In this document: one piece after another, positions 16,769-26,823 of the stretch
How the letters are laid out: the number at the start of each line of letters is the position of its first letter
Position numbering within the stretch: the stretch's first letter is position 1
Source: an uncultured Flavobacteriaceae bacterium
Lineage (GTDB): Bacteria > Bacteroidota > Bacteroidia > Flavobacteriales > Flavobacteriaceae
Assembly (NCBI GenBank): GCA_947502975.1
Contig: CANNBV010000001.1
Span: forward strand, 248,001 to 312,000
Length of the DNA stretch: 64,000 bases
Reading direction: 5' to 3'
Notes under the pieces: model-generated
Told to the model about the DNA's origin: nothing
Databases searched by the model: none
The model's input: the letters and a program-made list of their open reading frames with translations, nothing else
Program-made: the position numbers and the translations under genes

Positions 16769-17869
16769 TTAGCCGTTATTTAGGTCTATTGAAACGATAT
16801 CTATCAACTCTGATTTTCCTTTCACTTGGTGTTTTCCTAATGCTTTAATTTTATAATCATCACCAAAATTAAGTTGATTTTTAAGTGTATTTGAAACTAA
16901 AAATTCAGCATTATATGTATTACAAAGACCTTGTATTCGGGCTGTTGTATTTAAAACATCTCCAGTGAAAAAGATTTCTTTCTTTAGAGCTCCTATTTCT
17001 CCAGTAGTGACTTCTCCGCAATGCAGTGCTGCTTTAAATTCTGGAAAAACTTTATACTTTTTTATATAGGACTCCCTTTTCTTAAATAGCTCTTTTTTCA
17101 TCTCGAAAAAACAATTGATACAATTATTATTAGCGATGCCTTTTGATAGTTTCCATGAAATAACTATTTCATCTCCTATATATTGATAGACCTCTCCTAG
17201 ATTTTTCACTATAGGATTTGCCAAATCAAAATAGTAAGATCGTAAAAATTCAAAATATGCTACATGCCCTAATTGTTCTGCAATTGATGTTGACGCTTTC
17301 ATATCAACAAACATAAAAACTCTATGTTCTGATTTAGGATTATGATATTTTCCAGTAAAGAAATTAAGTAATACGTTCTGACCTAAATTTTCACTAATTT
17401 CAGAATAAAGTAAAGAGATAAGCAATGAAAACACGAGTTGAATAATTGCACTTATATGCGTTATGCTAAAGAAGAATTCGAAATATTTATCCCAAACTCT
17501 ATCGTCTAATACTGAAGTATTGAGTTCAATACTCGCTGCAATTGGATAGTTTATTAAAATGACAAGAAAGAAAAAGAGCGTGTATATAAAAAACTTGGAG
17601 ACAATTTTTACAAGAAAGCTTTTTTTAACGAATAATTTTTCTAAAAAAAGTATTTCTATGGTGCCTATTAAAAGTCCTATAATCGTAATTCCAGATAGTG
17701 CAAAAAGAAGTACTTGTGGAGTGATTTGAATTGCAGATTCAGGTGTGTTTGTTTGATCTCCAATGGCAGCATATTCTATCCAAAGGAATAAGCATGCGAA
17801 TACAAGTGAAATAAAACCAAACGGAAGAATTCTAATTATATTTCTTTTAGTAATTGGTGATAATTTCAT
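16769..17869 (-). CDS. Membrane-bound class III adenylate/guanylate cyclase domain protein
   Basis: The 366-residue protein has four hydrophobic segments in residues 1-160 and a C-terminal class III cyclase domain. The first metal aspartate is in MFVDMKASTSIAEQ near 188, the second in YIGDEIVISW near 230, and the transition-state Asn and Arg are in GDVLNTTARIQ. The position normally holding the adenine-specifying lysine, three residues before the glycine of GDE, is glutamine (YQYIGDE). The domain is therefore probably active, but its base preference is open. It converges with the Usp gene, with 7 bases between. Confidence 0.83.
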   Translation of the reverse strand: MKLSPITKRNIIRILPFGFISLVFACLFLWIEYAAIGDQTNTPESAIQITPQVLLFALSGITIIGLLIGTIEILFLEKLFVKKSFLVKIVSKFFIYTLFFFLVILINYPIAASIELNTSVLDDRVWDKYFEFFFSITHISAIIQLVFSLLISLLYSEISENLGQNVLLNFFTGKYHNPKSEHRVFMFVDMKASTSIAEQLGHVAYFEFLRSYYFDLANPIVKNLGEVYQYIGDEIVISWKLSKGIANNNCINCFFEMKKELFKKRESYIKKYKVFPEFKAALHCGEVTTGEIGALKKEIFFTGDVLNTTARIQGLCNTYNAEFLVSNTLKNQLNFGDDYKIKALGKHQVKGKSELIDIVSIDLNNG

Positions 17870-18001
17870 AATCAGTTACTAACTTACATTTTGCAAGTTA
17901 ACTAATTCGGTTTTTAATATAAGCGTAAAAACAAATATCAAGTATATTAAATTAATCATTAAATACATATATTTACAGACCTTTTAAAATACGCAAAATA
18001 T

Positions 18002-18075
18002 GGGGATGTAGCTCAGTTGGCTAGAGCGCTTGACTGGCAGTCAAGAGGTCGTCGGTTCGAATCCGATCTTCTCCA
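18002..18075 (+). tRNA. tRNA-Ala (GGC)
   Basis: A full cloverleaf can be drawn. The acceptor stem starts GGGGATG, the D-arm is GCTC/GAGC, the anticodon stem is CTTGA/TCAAG around loop CTGGCAG with anticodon GGC, and the T-arm is GTCGG-TTCGAAT-CCGAT. The discriminator base is A and CCA is not encoded. One T-T mismatch sits in the acceptor stem. TATATTTAC about 25 bases upstream may be its promoter. Confidence 0.95.
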
Positions 18076-18081
18076 CAAACT

Positions 18082-18108
18082 AAAAGCTTCTCATTACGGA
18101 AGCTTTTT
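18082..18108. terminator. Bidirectional hairpin between tRNA-Ala and the cytochrome gene
   Basis: AAAAGCTTC pairs with GAAGCTTTT over an eight-base loop. It lies seven bases past the tRNA and overlaps the stop codon of the convergent cytochrome-c-domain gene, so it can serve both strands. Confidence 0.65.
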
Positions 18109-19533
18109 GCTTATGCTATCATTTTCTAATTCTAAACTTTTATAAATGGCCTCGCTTATGCCTTTGTTTATAAATAGACTAGGCTTTTCTACTTTAAGTT
18201 TTTTTAAACCGTTCTCATCAATTTCTGTATTATAAATATATAGATGTGTTAAGTTTTCAAAACTATTTAAAACATCAATACTCTTATCAGAGATTTTAGT
18301 TGAATAAACCTTTAATGACTTTATCTTAGAAAGTCTTTTTAATTTTGAAAAATACGCATCGGTAAGTGTGGAGTTATCCAACTCTAAATGTTCTAGATTT
18401 TCACAAGTAGCAAGAAATTCAAACTCATTGCGTTCTAGAGGTAAACCACTTAAATCTAGTTCTATTATATTTTTAGCGATTGGTAGCAAATCCAATATAG
18501 GCTTAGGATTGTATTCTGGAGGTAAATAACAATTAATACTTAAAGCATCGTATCCATTAGCAATCCTTTTTATTGTTAAATAGTCCGTGTTTAAGGCTTC
18601 GATTGTTTTATCCGTAACTTTCGGGAGAGATTCCCATGTATTAGAAGCTTCAGGACGAATCATCTTTTTGATGGAAATAGAGAGTGGCGTATTTTCATCT
18701 AAATCATTTAGCTTTAATGTATCCAAAGCACCTAATAAAATCCATTGTTCCAAGATTTTAATTTCATTATTCGTTAAAGGTGTTTTTCCTTCTGGAGGCA
18801 TATGTTTTTCATTCTCAATAGGAAGATGTAAACGTTTTATCAATTCGCTTTGCTCAGGATTGTTGGGAATAATGCTTTTTCCACTTTCTCCTCCTTTTAA
18901 TAAAGCATTAAAATTTGTCATTAATAAACCACCTTTTTTCTTGTTTGGGTTATGACAAGAAATACAGTTATTGTCTAAAATGTTATGTACAATGTCTCTA
19001 TAAATAATAGGGTTCTCAGGGATTTTATTTTCTGTGTTGGTTGGGATGGCCAGAAAATTTTCACCATGTGTAATCATACCACCAAAATGTCCTGTAAAAC
19101 CAATAAGAAATAATAGTATAATTTTAATTCCACTTAGAACTAATTTATTATAAAATTTATATTGATGTAGCCAATACCAAATTGTTGTAACAATAGCCAA
19201 GCTTATGCCCAGCCATTGATGCTTAATTAATAAGTCTCCTTTATTGGGAGATTCTAGACCTAAAAAAAAGCCTGAAATTGCAGTTATTAATGTAGAAATG
19301 GTTACTATTAAGAAGAGTATATGTGATATCCTTTTTTTAGTTAAGGATAAAAAAATTAGAAGTAATAATAGAACAATTGGAAAATGTAAAACTAACGGAT
19401 GCCATCTTCCTAACCAGGCAACTATACTGGGTAATTGGATATAATTTTCAAAAACAAAACAAAATATAAGAAAGGTAAATAGACCCAAGATGATATAATC
19501 TGCCCACCTTTTTTTTGATGCAAATTTTACCAT
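18094..19533 (-). CDS. Membrane protein with planctomycete-type cytochrome c domain and leucine-rich C-terminus
   Basis: The 479-residue protein has about five membrane helices in residues 12-150, of the DUF2231-like type. It has one heme c site CISCH (Cys190, Cys193, His194) in a planctomycete cytochrome domain whose MPPEGKTPLTNNE segment gives the axial methionine. Four to five leucine-rich-like repeats follow (NIIELDLSGLPLERNEFEFL, NLEHLELDNSTLTDAYFSKL). It is the last gene of a three-gene set; its ATG overlaps the stop of the DUF1501 gene (TAATG). A membrane-anchored electron carrier for its operon partners is the natural guess. The reaction is unknown. Confidence 0.82.
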   Translation of the reverse strand: MVKFASKKRWADYIILGLFTFLIFCFVFENYIQLPSIVAWLGRWHPLVLHFPIVLLLLLIFLSLTKKRISHILFLIVTISTLITAISGFFLGLESPNKGDLLIKHQWLGISLAIVTTIWYWLHQYKFYNKLVLSGIKIILLFLIGFTGHFGGMITHGENFLAIPTNTENKIPENPIIYRDIVHNILDNNCISCHNPNKKKGGLLMTNFNALLKGGESGKSIIPNNPEQSELIKRLHLPIENEKHMPPEGKTPLTNNEIKILEQWILLGALDTLKLNDLDENTPLSISIKKMIRPEASNTWESLPKVTDKTIEALNTDYLTIKRIANGYDALSINCYLPPEYNPKPILDLLPIAKNIIELDLSGLPLERNEFEFLATCENLEHLELDNSTLTDAYFSKLKRLSKIKSLKVYSTKISDKSIDVLNSFENLTHLYIYNTEIDENGLKKLKVEKPSLFINKGISEAIYKSLELENDSISKKLP

Positions 19534-20993
19534 TATGTAAGGATATCGTTTACTAGGTTACCTGCCACATCAGTTAATCTAAAACGACGCCCTTGATATT
19601 TATAGGTTAATTTCTCATGATTAAGACCTAAGCAATGCATTATAGTTGCATGAAAATCATGTACATGAACTGGGTCTTTAATAATATTATATCCAAATTC
19701 ATCGGTTTCTCCATAAGTAATACCTGGCTTAATACCACCTCCGGCCATCCAAATACTAAATGCCCTTGGATGATGATCTCTACCAAAGTTATTGGGGTCA
19801 AAATTACCTTGGCAGTAATTGGTTCTTCCAAATTCACCGCCCCATATCACAAGAGTATCTTCTAACATCCCCCGTTGCTTTAAATCCATTACTAATGCAG
19901 CTGAGGCCTGATCCACATCTTTTGCTTGACTTGCCATATGCGTTGGAAGTCTCCCATGTTGATCCCATCCTTGATGATATAATTGAATAAACCGTACGCC
20001 ATTTTCGGCTAGTCTACGTGCTTGAAGTGCATTTGCAGCATAAGTGCCTGGTACTTGACAGTCTTCACCATATAACTTAATAATTGATTCAGGTTCTTTT
20101 TTAATATCCATTACATCAGGCACCGACATTTGCATTCTATATGCCATTTCATACTGTGCTATTCTGGATTCAATTTCATCATCACCTGTTTCGACATGAT
20201 GTAATTTATTTAAGGATGATACATGGTCTAAAAGATGTCTTTTGTCTGATCTAGAGAGTCCATCTGGATCATTTAAATATAATACTGGATCTTTTCCAGA
20301 TCGCATTAAAACACCTTGGTGTTTAGAGTCTAAAAACCCACTAGACCATAGTTTTGAATACAGACCCTGGCTGTTTCCTTTACCTCTTGAAGTTAAAACT
20401 ACGAAAGACGGTAAGTTTTTATTTTCGTTACCCAAACCATAGCTCATCCATGAACCCATACTTGGTCTTCCAGATTGTTGGCTTCCAGTTTGAAGGAACG
20501 TAATGGCAGGATCATGGTTTATGGCTTCGGTGTTCATACTTCTAATAATGCAGATATCGTCTGCTATTTTAGCAATATGAGGAAAAAAGTCACTGATGTA
20601 GGCACCACTATTCCCGTACTGTTTGAAATCGACAAAAGAAGGCATTAACGGAAAGTTTTTTTGACCAGATGTCATCCCTGTTAAACGCTGCCCTTGTCTT
20701 ATGGAATCAGGTAAATCTTCTCCCATTCTTTTTCGCAATGTTGGTTTATAATCAAAAGATTCTAGTTGCGAGGGTGCTCCTGATTGAAATAAATAGATAA
20801 CACGTTTTGCCTTCGGTGCAAAATGCGGAATTCCTAATGGAAGGCCACCAAGAGTATCTGCATCACTTTTAAACAAATCGGGAATTAATAATGAACCCAA
20901 GGCCAAAGATCCTATTCCTACACTTAATTGAGAAAAAAAATGTCTTCGGTTTATCTTTAAGGGACTCTCAGCTTTTTTATTTTTATCCTTCAT
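19533..20993 (-). CDS. DUF1501 (sulfatase-like fold) exported protein
   Basis: The 486-residue protein begins with a twin-arginine type signal (NRRHFFSQLSVGIGSLALGS). It contains the DUF1501 pattern: YLFQSGAPSQLESFDYKP near 67, NHDPAITFLQTGSQQSGRPS near 165, and VIWGGEFGRTNY near 380. The family belongs to the alkaline phosphatase/sulfatase fold but has no proven activity. It is almost always paired with DUF1549/DUF1553 cytochrome proteins, as here, with four bases between them. It is presumably exported folded by Tat. Confidence 0.88.
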   Translation of the reverse strand: MKDKNKKAESPLKINRRHFFSQLSVGIGSLALGSLLIPDLFKSDADTLGGLPLGIPHFAPKAKRVIYLFQSGAPSQLESFDYKPTLRKRMGEDLPDSIRQGQRLTGMTSGQKNFPLMPSFVDFKQYGNSGAYISDFFPHIAKIADDICIIRSMNTEAINHDPAITFLQTGSQQSGRPSMGSWMSYGLGNENKNLPSFVVLTSRGKGNSQGLYSKLWSSGFLDSKHQGVLMRSGKDPVLYLNDPDGLSRSDKRHLLDHVSSLNKLHHVETGDDEIESRIAQYEMAYRMQMSVPDVMDIKKEPESIIKLYGEDCQVPGTYAANALQARRLAENGVRFIQLYHQGWDQHGRLPTHMASQAKDVDQASAALVMDLKQRGMLEDTLVIWGGEFGRTNYCQGNFDPNNFGRDHHPRAFSIWMAGGGIKPGITYGETDEFGYNIIKDPVHVHDFHATIMHCLGLNHEKLTYKYQGRRFRLTDVAGNLVNDILT

Positions 20994-20997
20994 CTAA

Positions 20998-23334
20998 TTA
21001 TTCTTTAGTAATAGTTTCATCTAGATTATATACAACTTGAGAAGTAAGCATTAAAGCTGCAGTTTTCGCTGGGTTTTCCCAAGTTTTCTCATACTCTCCT
21101 ATGCTTGCCATTTTTACGGCATTATCATGATTTACAGTAAACTCATCAAAGGTCGTTTTATAATATTTCTCCAATAATGCCAATTCGTCTTCTTTAGGAG
21201 ACCGTATTAAAATTTTTTCAAATAAGCTCTTAAGCATTTTGGTTGTATCTTCTTCTTTATGTTCAATATTTTGCGCTAAAACTCTAGCTGCCTCTAAAAC
21301 TTGGATATCATTTTGTAAGGCCAGCGCTTGTAAAGGAGTGTTTGTTTTTTGTCGTCTTACCTCACAATTATCACGTGTAGGTGCATCAAAAAGTGTCATA
21401 CTAGGTGGAGGAGAAGTTCTTTTCCAAAATGTATATAAAGATCTTCGGTAAAGCTTATCACCTTCATCTTTCTTATAAACTTTTAAAAGCCCTCTTCCTG
21501 CATTTGTGTCTTTCCAAAGACCATCAGGTTGATAAGGTTTTACACTCGGCCCCCCGATTTCTGATTTTAATAATCCACTTGTAGCTAAAATATAATCACG
21601 TATCATTTCTCCGCTCATTCTAAATCTTGAGGCTCGCGCTAATAATACGTTTTCAGGATCAGCCTGTTTTAATACTGGCGTAAGTTCAGATGTTTGTTGA
21701 TATGTGGCAGAGAGCATTATTTTTTTTAAGAGGTATTTTATATCCCAGTTGTGCTCTACAAAATCTACTGCTAACCAATCTAAAAGTTCTGGGTGAGATG
21801 GCAAACTTCCTTGTACACCAAAATCTTCTGAAGTTTCTACTAATCCTTTTCCAAAGAGCATACCCCACATTCTATTTACAAAGACTCTAGCTGTTAAAGG
21901 GTTATTATTACTGGTTAGCCAATAAGCTAATCCTAACCTGTTTTTAGGATACTCTTCTGAAAAGGGTAAAATAAAGTCAGGGACGTTGGGTTTCACTTTT
22001 TCAGTAGGATTATCATATTCTCCACGGTCTAAAATAAAAGCTTTTCGAGGAGTTGAATCATTCATTACCATTACACTAACAACTTCATTTTCTTTTTTAT
22101 TTATGAAACTTAATGTATTATTTACGTCTTCATCAGTAATTGTTAAAAATGGAGCATCTGCATAATACTTTCGTCTTACAGCTTCGGGAACTGTCATCTG
22201 GATGCCTTTTTCATTTACATTATTAAAGAAGGCATACATTTCGAAATAATTTTTTTGAGACAAAGCATCATATTTATGGTCATGGCATTTTGCACATTCC
22301 AAAGTAAGTCCTAAAATACCTTTACCTAGTGTGTTGGTTCTATCTACTACATAAGCAGACCTATATTCTTCTTGAATAATACCACCTTCTTGAGTAATGG
22401 GATGATTACGATTAAACCCAGTGGCTAATATTTGTTCTTTAGTAGCATTAGGAAGAAGATCTCCTGCCATTTGCCAAATTAAAAATTCGTTATAGGGTAG
22501 GTTTGAATTAAAAGCATGAATCACCCAATCTCTCCAAGGCCACATAGAGCGATAATTATCGTCTTGATAACCGTGTGAATCTGCATATCTTGCCAAATCT
22601 AACCAATTTTGAGTCATGCGCTCTCCGTAAGCTGGAGATGCTAAGAATAAGTCTATTATTTCGCCTATATCAGCTTCAGAATCTGTTGTAATAAACGATT
22701 TGATTTGTTCTTCGTTAGGAGGAAGGCCAGTTAAATCTAAGCTAATTCTTCTTATGAGAGTCTCTTTTTTAGCTTTTTTAGAAGGTGATAAATTATTTTC
22801 TTCAAGGCGTTTTAAAATAAAATAATCTATTTCATTCTGTACCCATTTTGATGATGCTATTTCAGGTAGATTGTTTTTTTTCGGTTTGATATATGCCCAA
22901 TGTTTCTTGAATTTCGCTCCTTGTTTAATCCATTTTTTTATTAAAGAGATTTCGTAAGTGCTTAACTTTAATTGAGAATCGATTGGGGGCATTAAAATTT
23001 TTGGATCGTCGGTAGTAATTCTATGATACAACTTACTTTTATTCGGTTTCTCTGGAATGATTGCATATTCTCCAGGAGACTCACTAAGTTCTTCAAAAGC
23101 AGACGTTTCATTATCTAACCTCAATCCAGCCTTTCTTTTATTGGCATCTGGACCATGACAGGTATAGCACTTGTCTGAAAGAATGGGTTTGATGTGAAAA
23201 TTATAGTCTATAACATCTGGTATTTTGACATCGGTATAACGTTCGTTTTTAGAATTTAAAACTCCAGTTTTAATACTAAAAACAACACTGATAACTATAG
23301 CTAGAACCAGAAAAATTAAAAGCTTTTGCTTCAT
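20998..23334 (-). CDS. PSCyt1-DUF1549-DUF1553 (PSD1) exported cytochrome-domain protein
   Basis: The 778-residue protein has an N-terminal membrane/signal helix (residues 4-22) and a cytochrome domain with heme site CYTCH (Cys56, Cys59, His60). The DUF1549 domain follows (RRISLDLTGLPPNEEQIKSF), with a second CxxCH (LECAKCHDHKYD), then a long DUF1553 domain (RVFVNRMWGMLFGKGLVETS; TNTPLQALALQND). This architecture is typical of Planctomycetes and marine Bacteroidota and always travels with DUF1501. The reaction is unproven; redox chemistry on carbohydrates in the periplasm has been a common assumption. It is the first gene of the three-gene set, 170 bases after the CRTAC1 gene. Confidence 0.88.
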   Translation of the reverse strand: MKQKLLIFLVLAIVISVVFSIKTGVLNSKNERYTDVKIPDVIDYNFHIKPILSDKCYTCHGPDANKRKAGLRLDNETSAFEELSESPGEYAIIPEKPNKSKLYHRITTDDPKILMPPIDSQLKLSTYEISLIKKWIKQGAKFKKHWAYIKPKKNNLPEIASSKWVQNEIDYFILKRLEENNLSPSKKAKKETLIRRISLDLTGLPPNEEQIKSFITTDSEADIGEIIDLFLASPAYGERMTQNWLDLARYADSHGYQDDNYRSMWPWRDWVIHAFNSNLPYNEFLIWQMAGDLLPNATKEQILATGFNRNHPITQEGGIIQEEYRSAYVVDRTNTLGKGILGLTLECAKCHDHKYDALSQKNYFEMYAFFNNVNEKGIQMTVPEAVRRKYYADAPFLTITDEDVNNTLSFINKKENEVVSVMVMNDSTPRKAFILDRGEYDNPTEKVKPNVPDFILPFSEEYPKNRLGLAYWLTSNNNPLTARVFVNRMWGMLFGKGLVETSEDFGVQGSLPSHPELLDWLAVDFVEHNWDIKYLLKKIMLSATYQQTSELTPVLKQADPENVLLARASRFRMSGEMIRDYILATSGLLKSEIGGPSVKPYQPDGLWKDTNAGRGLLKVYKKDEGDKLYRRSLYTFWKRTSPPPSMTLFDAPTRDNCEVRRQKTNTPLQALALQNDIQVLEAARVLAQNIEHKEEDTTKMLKSLFEKILIRSPKEDELALLEKYYKTTFDEFTVNHDNAVKMASIGEYEKTWENPAKTAALMLTSQVVYNLDETITKE

Positions 23335-23504
23335 TATAATAATACTATATGTTCTTAAGCTAGTCCAATTTATTGGAGTAGCATCTCTCTAAATATAGTA
23401 CATTTTTATTCTGCTAGGTTATTGAAAGAATGTTAAATAGCTATTAATTAAGTAAAATTTAAGTAACCGTATTTTTCTTTGAAAAGAATAGTATTGCGAT
23501 ATAT

Positions 23505-26500
23505 TTAATTCAGTTTAATAATTTGAAGGTAGTCATCATTTTTTGCAGCGATAATAAAGTGACGATTTTTAATTTCAATAGTTTCTAAATCTTTTACATC
23601 TCCAGATACAAAAAAACCACTTTCAAATGCATTTTTAGCATCAAATGTACCATTACCATTTCCTTTTAGGAATAAACCATAACCAGCATCGTTTCGAGGA
23701 GTTTCTACTTCAGAAGAATATAAATTACCAGCAATTAAAGCATCTAAATTGCCGTCATTATTATAATCATCAACCAGAATTTTATTGATACTTGAAACTT
23801 GAGCTTCAATCGGTAATTCATGAATAATAAACGTATCACCCTTGTTCTCTAAATATACACTTGCAAAAGATTTGACTTGATAATGAGTAGATGATTTAAG
23901 TGCATCTTCGTCATAAATATCAACTAAAGTGGCATTAGAGAATGCTTCATAATTTTTAAACTTCTCTTTTATCTGTGGAATTTGTTGTGAAGAACATTCA
24001 CGCCCTCGAACGGGATATTGTTTTCCATTGTTATAATAGCTCAATACGATGTCATTTTTGTTATTATTATCAAAATCATTAACATAAATATCGAAGGTTT
24101 CATCCTTAGTAGCTTTGTATTTATAGTTTTGACCATTATTTCCAACGATGTAGTCTATATCTCCATCGCCATCAAAATCGCCATGGTTGATGCTCCACCA
24201 CCAACCTGTAGTGTCTGTTGTTAAACCTAGCTTCTCAGAAACCTCTACATAAGAGCCATTATTATTTTCAAAAATGCGGATAGGCATCCATTCACCTACA
24301 ATAATAATATCGTCTAATGTATCATTGTTATAATCTGTTATAACTGCCGAAGTAGCCATTCCCAAATTTTGAAAAACCTCTGCTCTTGCTTCAGTTACAT
24401 CTTCAAATTTTACAATACCATTTTTAGTTTTATTTTCTAATAAATAGGTGTTTGCAGGTGATGGATAATTTCCAGGTATTTGTCTGCCCAAAACCAAGAG
24501 ATCTTGTTTCCCATCTTTGTTATAATCTAATGTGTACGCATTAGATCCACTGGTTATCATTTCTGGAAGTGCATGAGATGTAGTGAAATTTCCGGAGCCA
24601 TCATTAAGATATAATCTATCCTGAAGCATTTTAGATTTCGAAGAAAACTCATAGCCTCCACTTACTACATACAAATCGTTATCACCATCATTATCGGCAT
24701 CAAAAATTAATGCGCCAACGTCTTCACTTAACTTGTCTTTTTCTAGAGAAGAATTTTCTTGCAACTTAAAGCCATTTTTGGTTTGAAAAAATAAACTTCC
24801 TGTTCTGTTAAAGGCTCCGCCGACAAAATAATCGTCCAAACCATCATTATTTAAATCACCAATAGCTAAAGCAGGGCCAGAGGTGGACATTTTATGTGGC
24901 AATAAGACTTGATACTTAAAATCGTCAAATTTATTTTCATTGTGTTTGTGAGTTGGAAACACATCTGTGATATTTGAATCAAAGAGTAGCTTATTTTCTT
25001 TTGGAATATCTTCAATTAAACCAGCATTTAAATATTTGAAAGTTAATATGTTATTTACTTGAACATTTATTTTAATCTCAATTTTGCCATCAGTCCAAAC
25101 CACTTTTAATTCCTCTATAATTTCAGAATCGCCTAAACCAAAATGCAATTCTGGAGCTACTGATGATTGAAAGCCTCTGGTTAACGTCAATTCTTGCATT
25201 TGTGTTTTGCCATTTGCTGTTACAAAAACACGATTACCTAAGCCAAATTTGTTTTCAGAGGCGCCTTCAAAATTTATGGTGATATAATTGTTCACATCGG
25301 CAGAATTATTCTTAAAAACTGAAGCTTTATCATCGATATTATTTGTTATGATTTCCAAATCGCCATCATTATCTAAATCGGCATAAGCTACGCCATTTGA
25401 AAAGCCTTTAAATTCAATACCCCAATCTTTGTTGGATTGTTTAAATTTTAAATCGCCTTTATTTTTGTATATGAAATTATCGATACGTTCCGATGGAATG
25501 TTCATACTCATTTCCAATGTTTTATCACTATCAATGGTGAACGCATCATCAATCTGATTAAAAAAATCTCGATTATTTACTTCGCGTCGTGTGCCATTAG
25601 ACACAAATAAATCTTTTAGTCCGTCATTATCAAAATCTGCAAATAGAGGTCCCCAACTCCAGTCGGTTGATGATACACCAGTTATCCTAGAAACATTTGA
25701 GAAAAATGGATTTCCATCTTTAAAAACACCAGTATTCATTTGTAAGCAATTCTGCATATACTGGTAATGGAAACCTGCATCTACCACGCCCCAAAATAAA
25801 TCAGGATTCATGCCTGCCATATTTGCCTTTTTGCGTTTATTGGTTTTAGCATCCATATCTACCTGAAAAATATCGAGATTACCATCATTATTAAAATCGG
25901 AAATATCCGCACCCATGCCGTAAAACGCCGTATGGCTCATACTTTCTTTAACAACTTCTCTAAACGTGCCGTCTTGATTGTTTATATAAAGATAATCAGG
26001 TGAAGCAAAATCGTTTGAAATATAAATATCAGGGTATGAATCATTATTTAAGTCCCCAACAGTAGCACTAAGAGTCAATCCAAAACTTTTTACACCAGCT
26101 TCGATGGTGACATCAGTAAAAGTATGACCATCGTTTCTGAACAAGTGATCGGTTTCTACATCGTTTACTGTTTTCATTTTCTGTTCATAAACATACACCG
26201 AGGCATTAAATTTTGTCACAGGGTAATTAGCAACATACACATCTAAATCACCATCTTTATCATAATCAAAAAAGGTAGCTTGCACACTTTGCCCGATATC
26301 CGCCAAACCAAATTCTTTAGCTTTTTCTGTAAATGTACCATCCTGATTGTTGATATAAAGTTGATTTTCTTTTGGCGAAAATTTTCCAGCAACAGAACAA
26401 TAAATATCCAAATAGCCATCAGCATTTACATCTGCCATAGTTACTCCTGTGTACCAGCGATTATCACCCGAAATATTAGCGTTTTCAGTAATATCTTCAA

Positions 26501-26807
26501 ATTGAAGATTTCCTTTATTTAGGTATAATTTATTGGAGACTTGATTACCAGTAAAGAATACATCTTTTAAGCCATCATTATTTATGTCACCTACAGCAAC
26601 ACCACCTCCCATATAAATGTAAGAATATGTAAAGTAGTTAAGACTATCATTTTCAGTGAGTGTATTGGTGAAATCGATGCCAGAATTTGAAGCTTCAAGG
26701 GTTTCAAAAACCGTTTTTGAAGTAGATTTCGATTCCTCTTTTTCACAATTGAAAAAGAGCATCAATATAAATAAGCTTATTATAAATTTTAATGCTCTGC
26801 TTTGCAT
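23505..26807 (-). CDS. CRTAC1 family lipoprotein with FG-GAP/VCBS repeats and ASPIC/UnbV domains
   Basis: The start is chosen at MQSRALKFIISLFILMLFFN, which puts the lipobox cysteine at 21. A longer in-frame start eight codons upstream would overlap glpD. The mature N-terminus CEKEES has an acidic/lysine pattern like surface-export signals of Flavobacteriia lipoproteins. Then come many FG-GAP/VCBS repeats of the D-x-N-x-D-G-x-x-D type (ITNNIDDKASVF, DYNNDGNLDALI), forming two seven-bladed propellers. The ASPIC/UnbV segment lies near 510-590 (FGLGDSEIIEELKVVW). The protein is probably displayed on the cell surface and may bind glycans or calcium. It follows glpD by 16 bases and so sits within the carbohydrate operon. 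Confidence 0.87.
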   Translation of the reverse strand: MQSRALKFIISLFILMLFFNCEKEESKSTSKTVFETLEASNSGIDFTNTLTENDSLNYFTYSYIYMGGGVAVGDINNDGLKDVFFTGNQVSNKLYLNKGNLQFEDITENANISGDNRWYTGVTMADVNADGYLDIYCSVAGKFSPKENQLYINNQDGTFTEKAKEFGLADIGQSVQATFFDYDKDGDLDVYVANYPVTKFNASVYVYEQKMKTVNDVETDHLFRNDGHTFTDVTIEAGVKSFGLTLSATVGDLNNDSYPDIYISNDFASPDYLYINNQDGTFREVVKESMSHTAFYGMGADISDFNNDGNLDIFQVDMDAKTNKRKKANMAGMNPDLFWGVVDAGFHYQYMQNCLQMNTGVFKDGNPFFSNVSRITGVSSTDWSWGPLFADFDNDGLKDLFVSNGTRREVNNRDFFNQIDDAFTIDSDKTLEMSMNIPSERIDNFIYKNKGDLKFKQSNKDWGIEFKGFSNGVAYADLDNDGDLEIITNNIDDKASVFKNNSADVNNYITINFEGASENKFGLGNRVFVTANGKTQMQELTLTRGFQSSVAPELHFGLGDSEIIEELKVVWTDGKIEIKINVQVNNILTFKYLNAGLIEDIPKENKLLFDSNITDVFPTHKHNENKFDDFKYQVLLPHKMSTSGPALAIGDLNNDGLDDYFVGGAFNRTGSLFFQTKNGFKLQENSSLEKDKLSEDVGALIFDADNDGDNDLYVVSGGYEFSSKSKMLQDRLYLNDGSGNFTTSHALPEMITSGSNAYTLDYNKDGKQDLLVLGRQIPGNYPSPANTYLLENKTKNGIVKFEDVTEARAEVFQNLGMATSAVITDYNNDTLDDIIIVGEWMPIRIFENNNGSYVEVSEKLGLTTDTTGWWWSINHGDFDGDGDIDYIVGNNGQNYKYKATKDETFDIYVNDFDNNNKNDIVLSYYNNGKQYPVRGRECSSQQIPQIKEKFKNYEAFSNATLVDIYDEDALKSSTHYQVKSFASVYLENKGDTFIIHELPIEAQVSSINKILVDDYNNDGNLDALIAGNLYSSEVETPRNDAGYGLFLKGNGNGTFDAKNAFESGFFVSGDVKDLETIEIKNRHFIIAAKNDDYLQIIKLN

Positions 26808-26823
26808 ACTACTAATCCATATA

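Noticed and set aside
18587-18955. 122-residue plus-strand frame within the cytochrome gene
   Set aside because: Antisense shadow; no start context or motif, and the minus-strand protein has a heme site and repeats.
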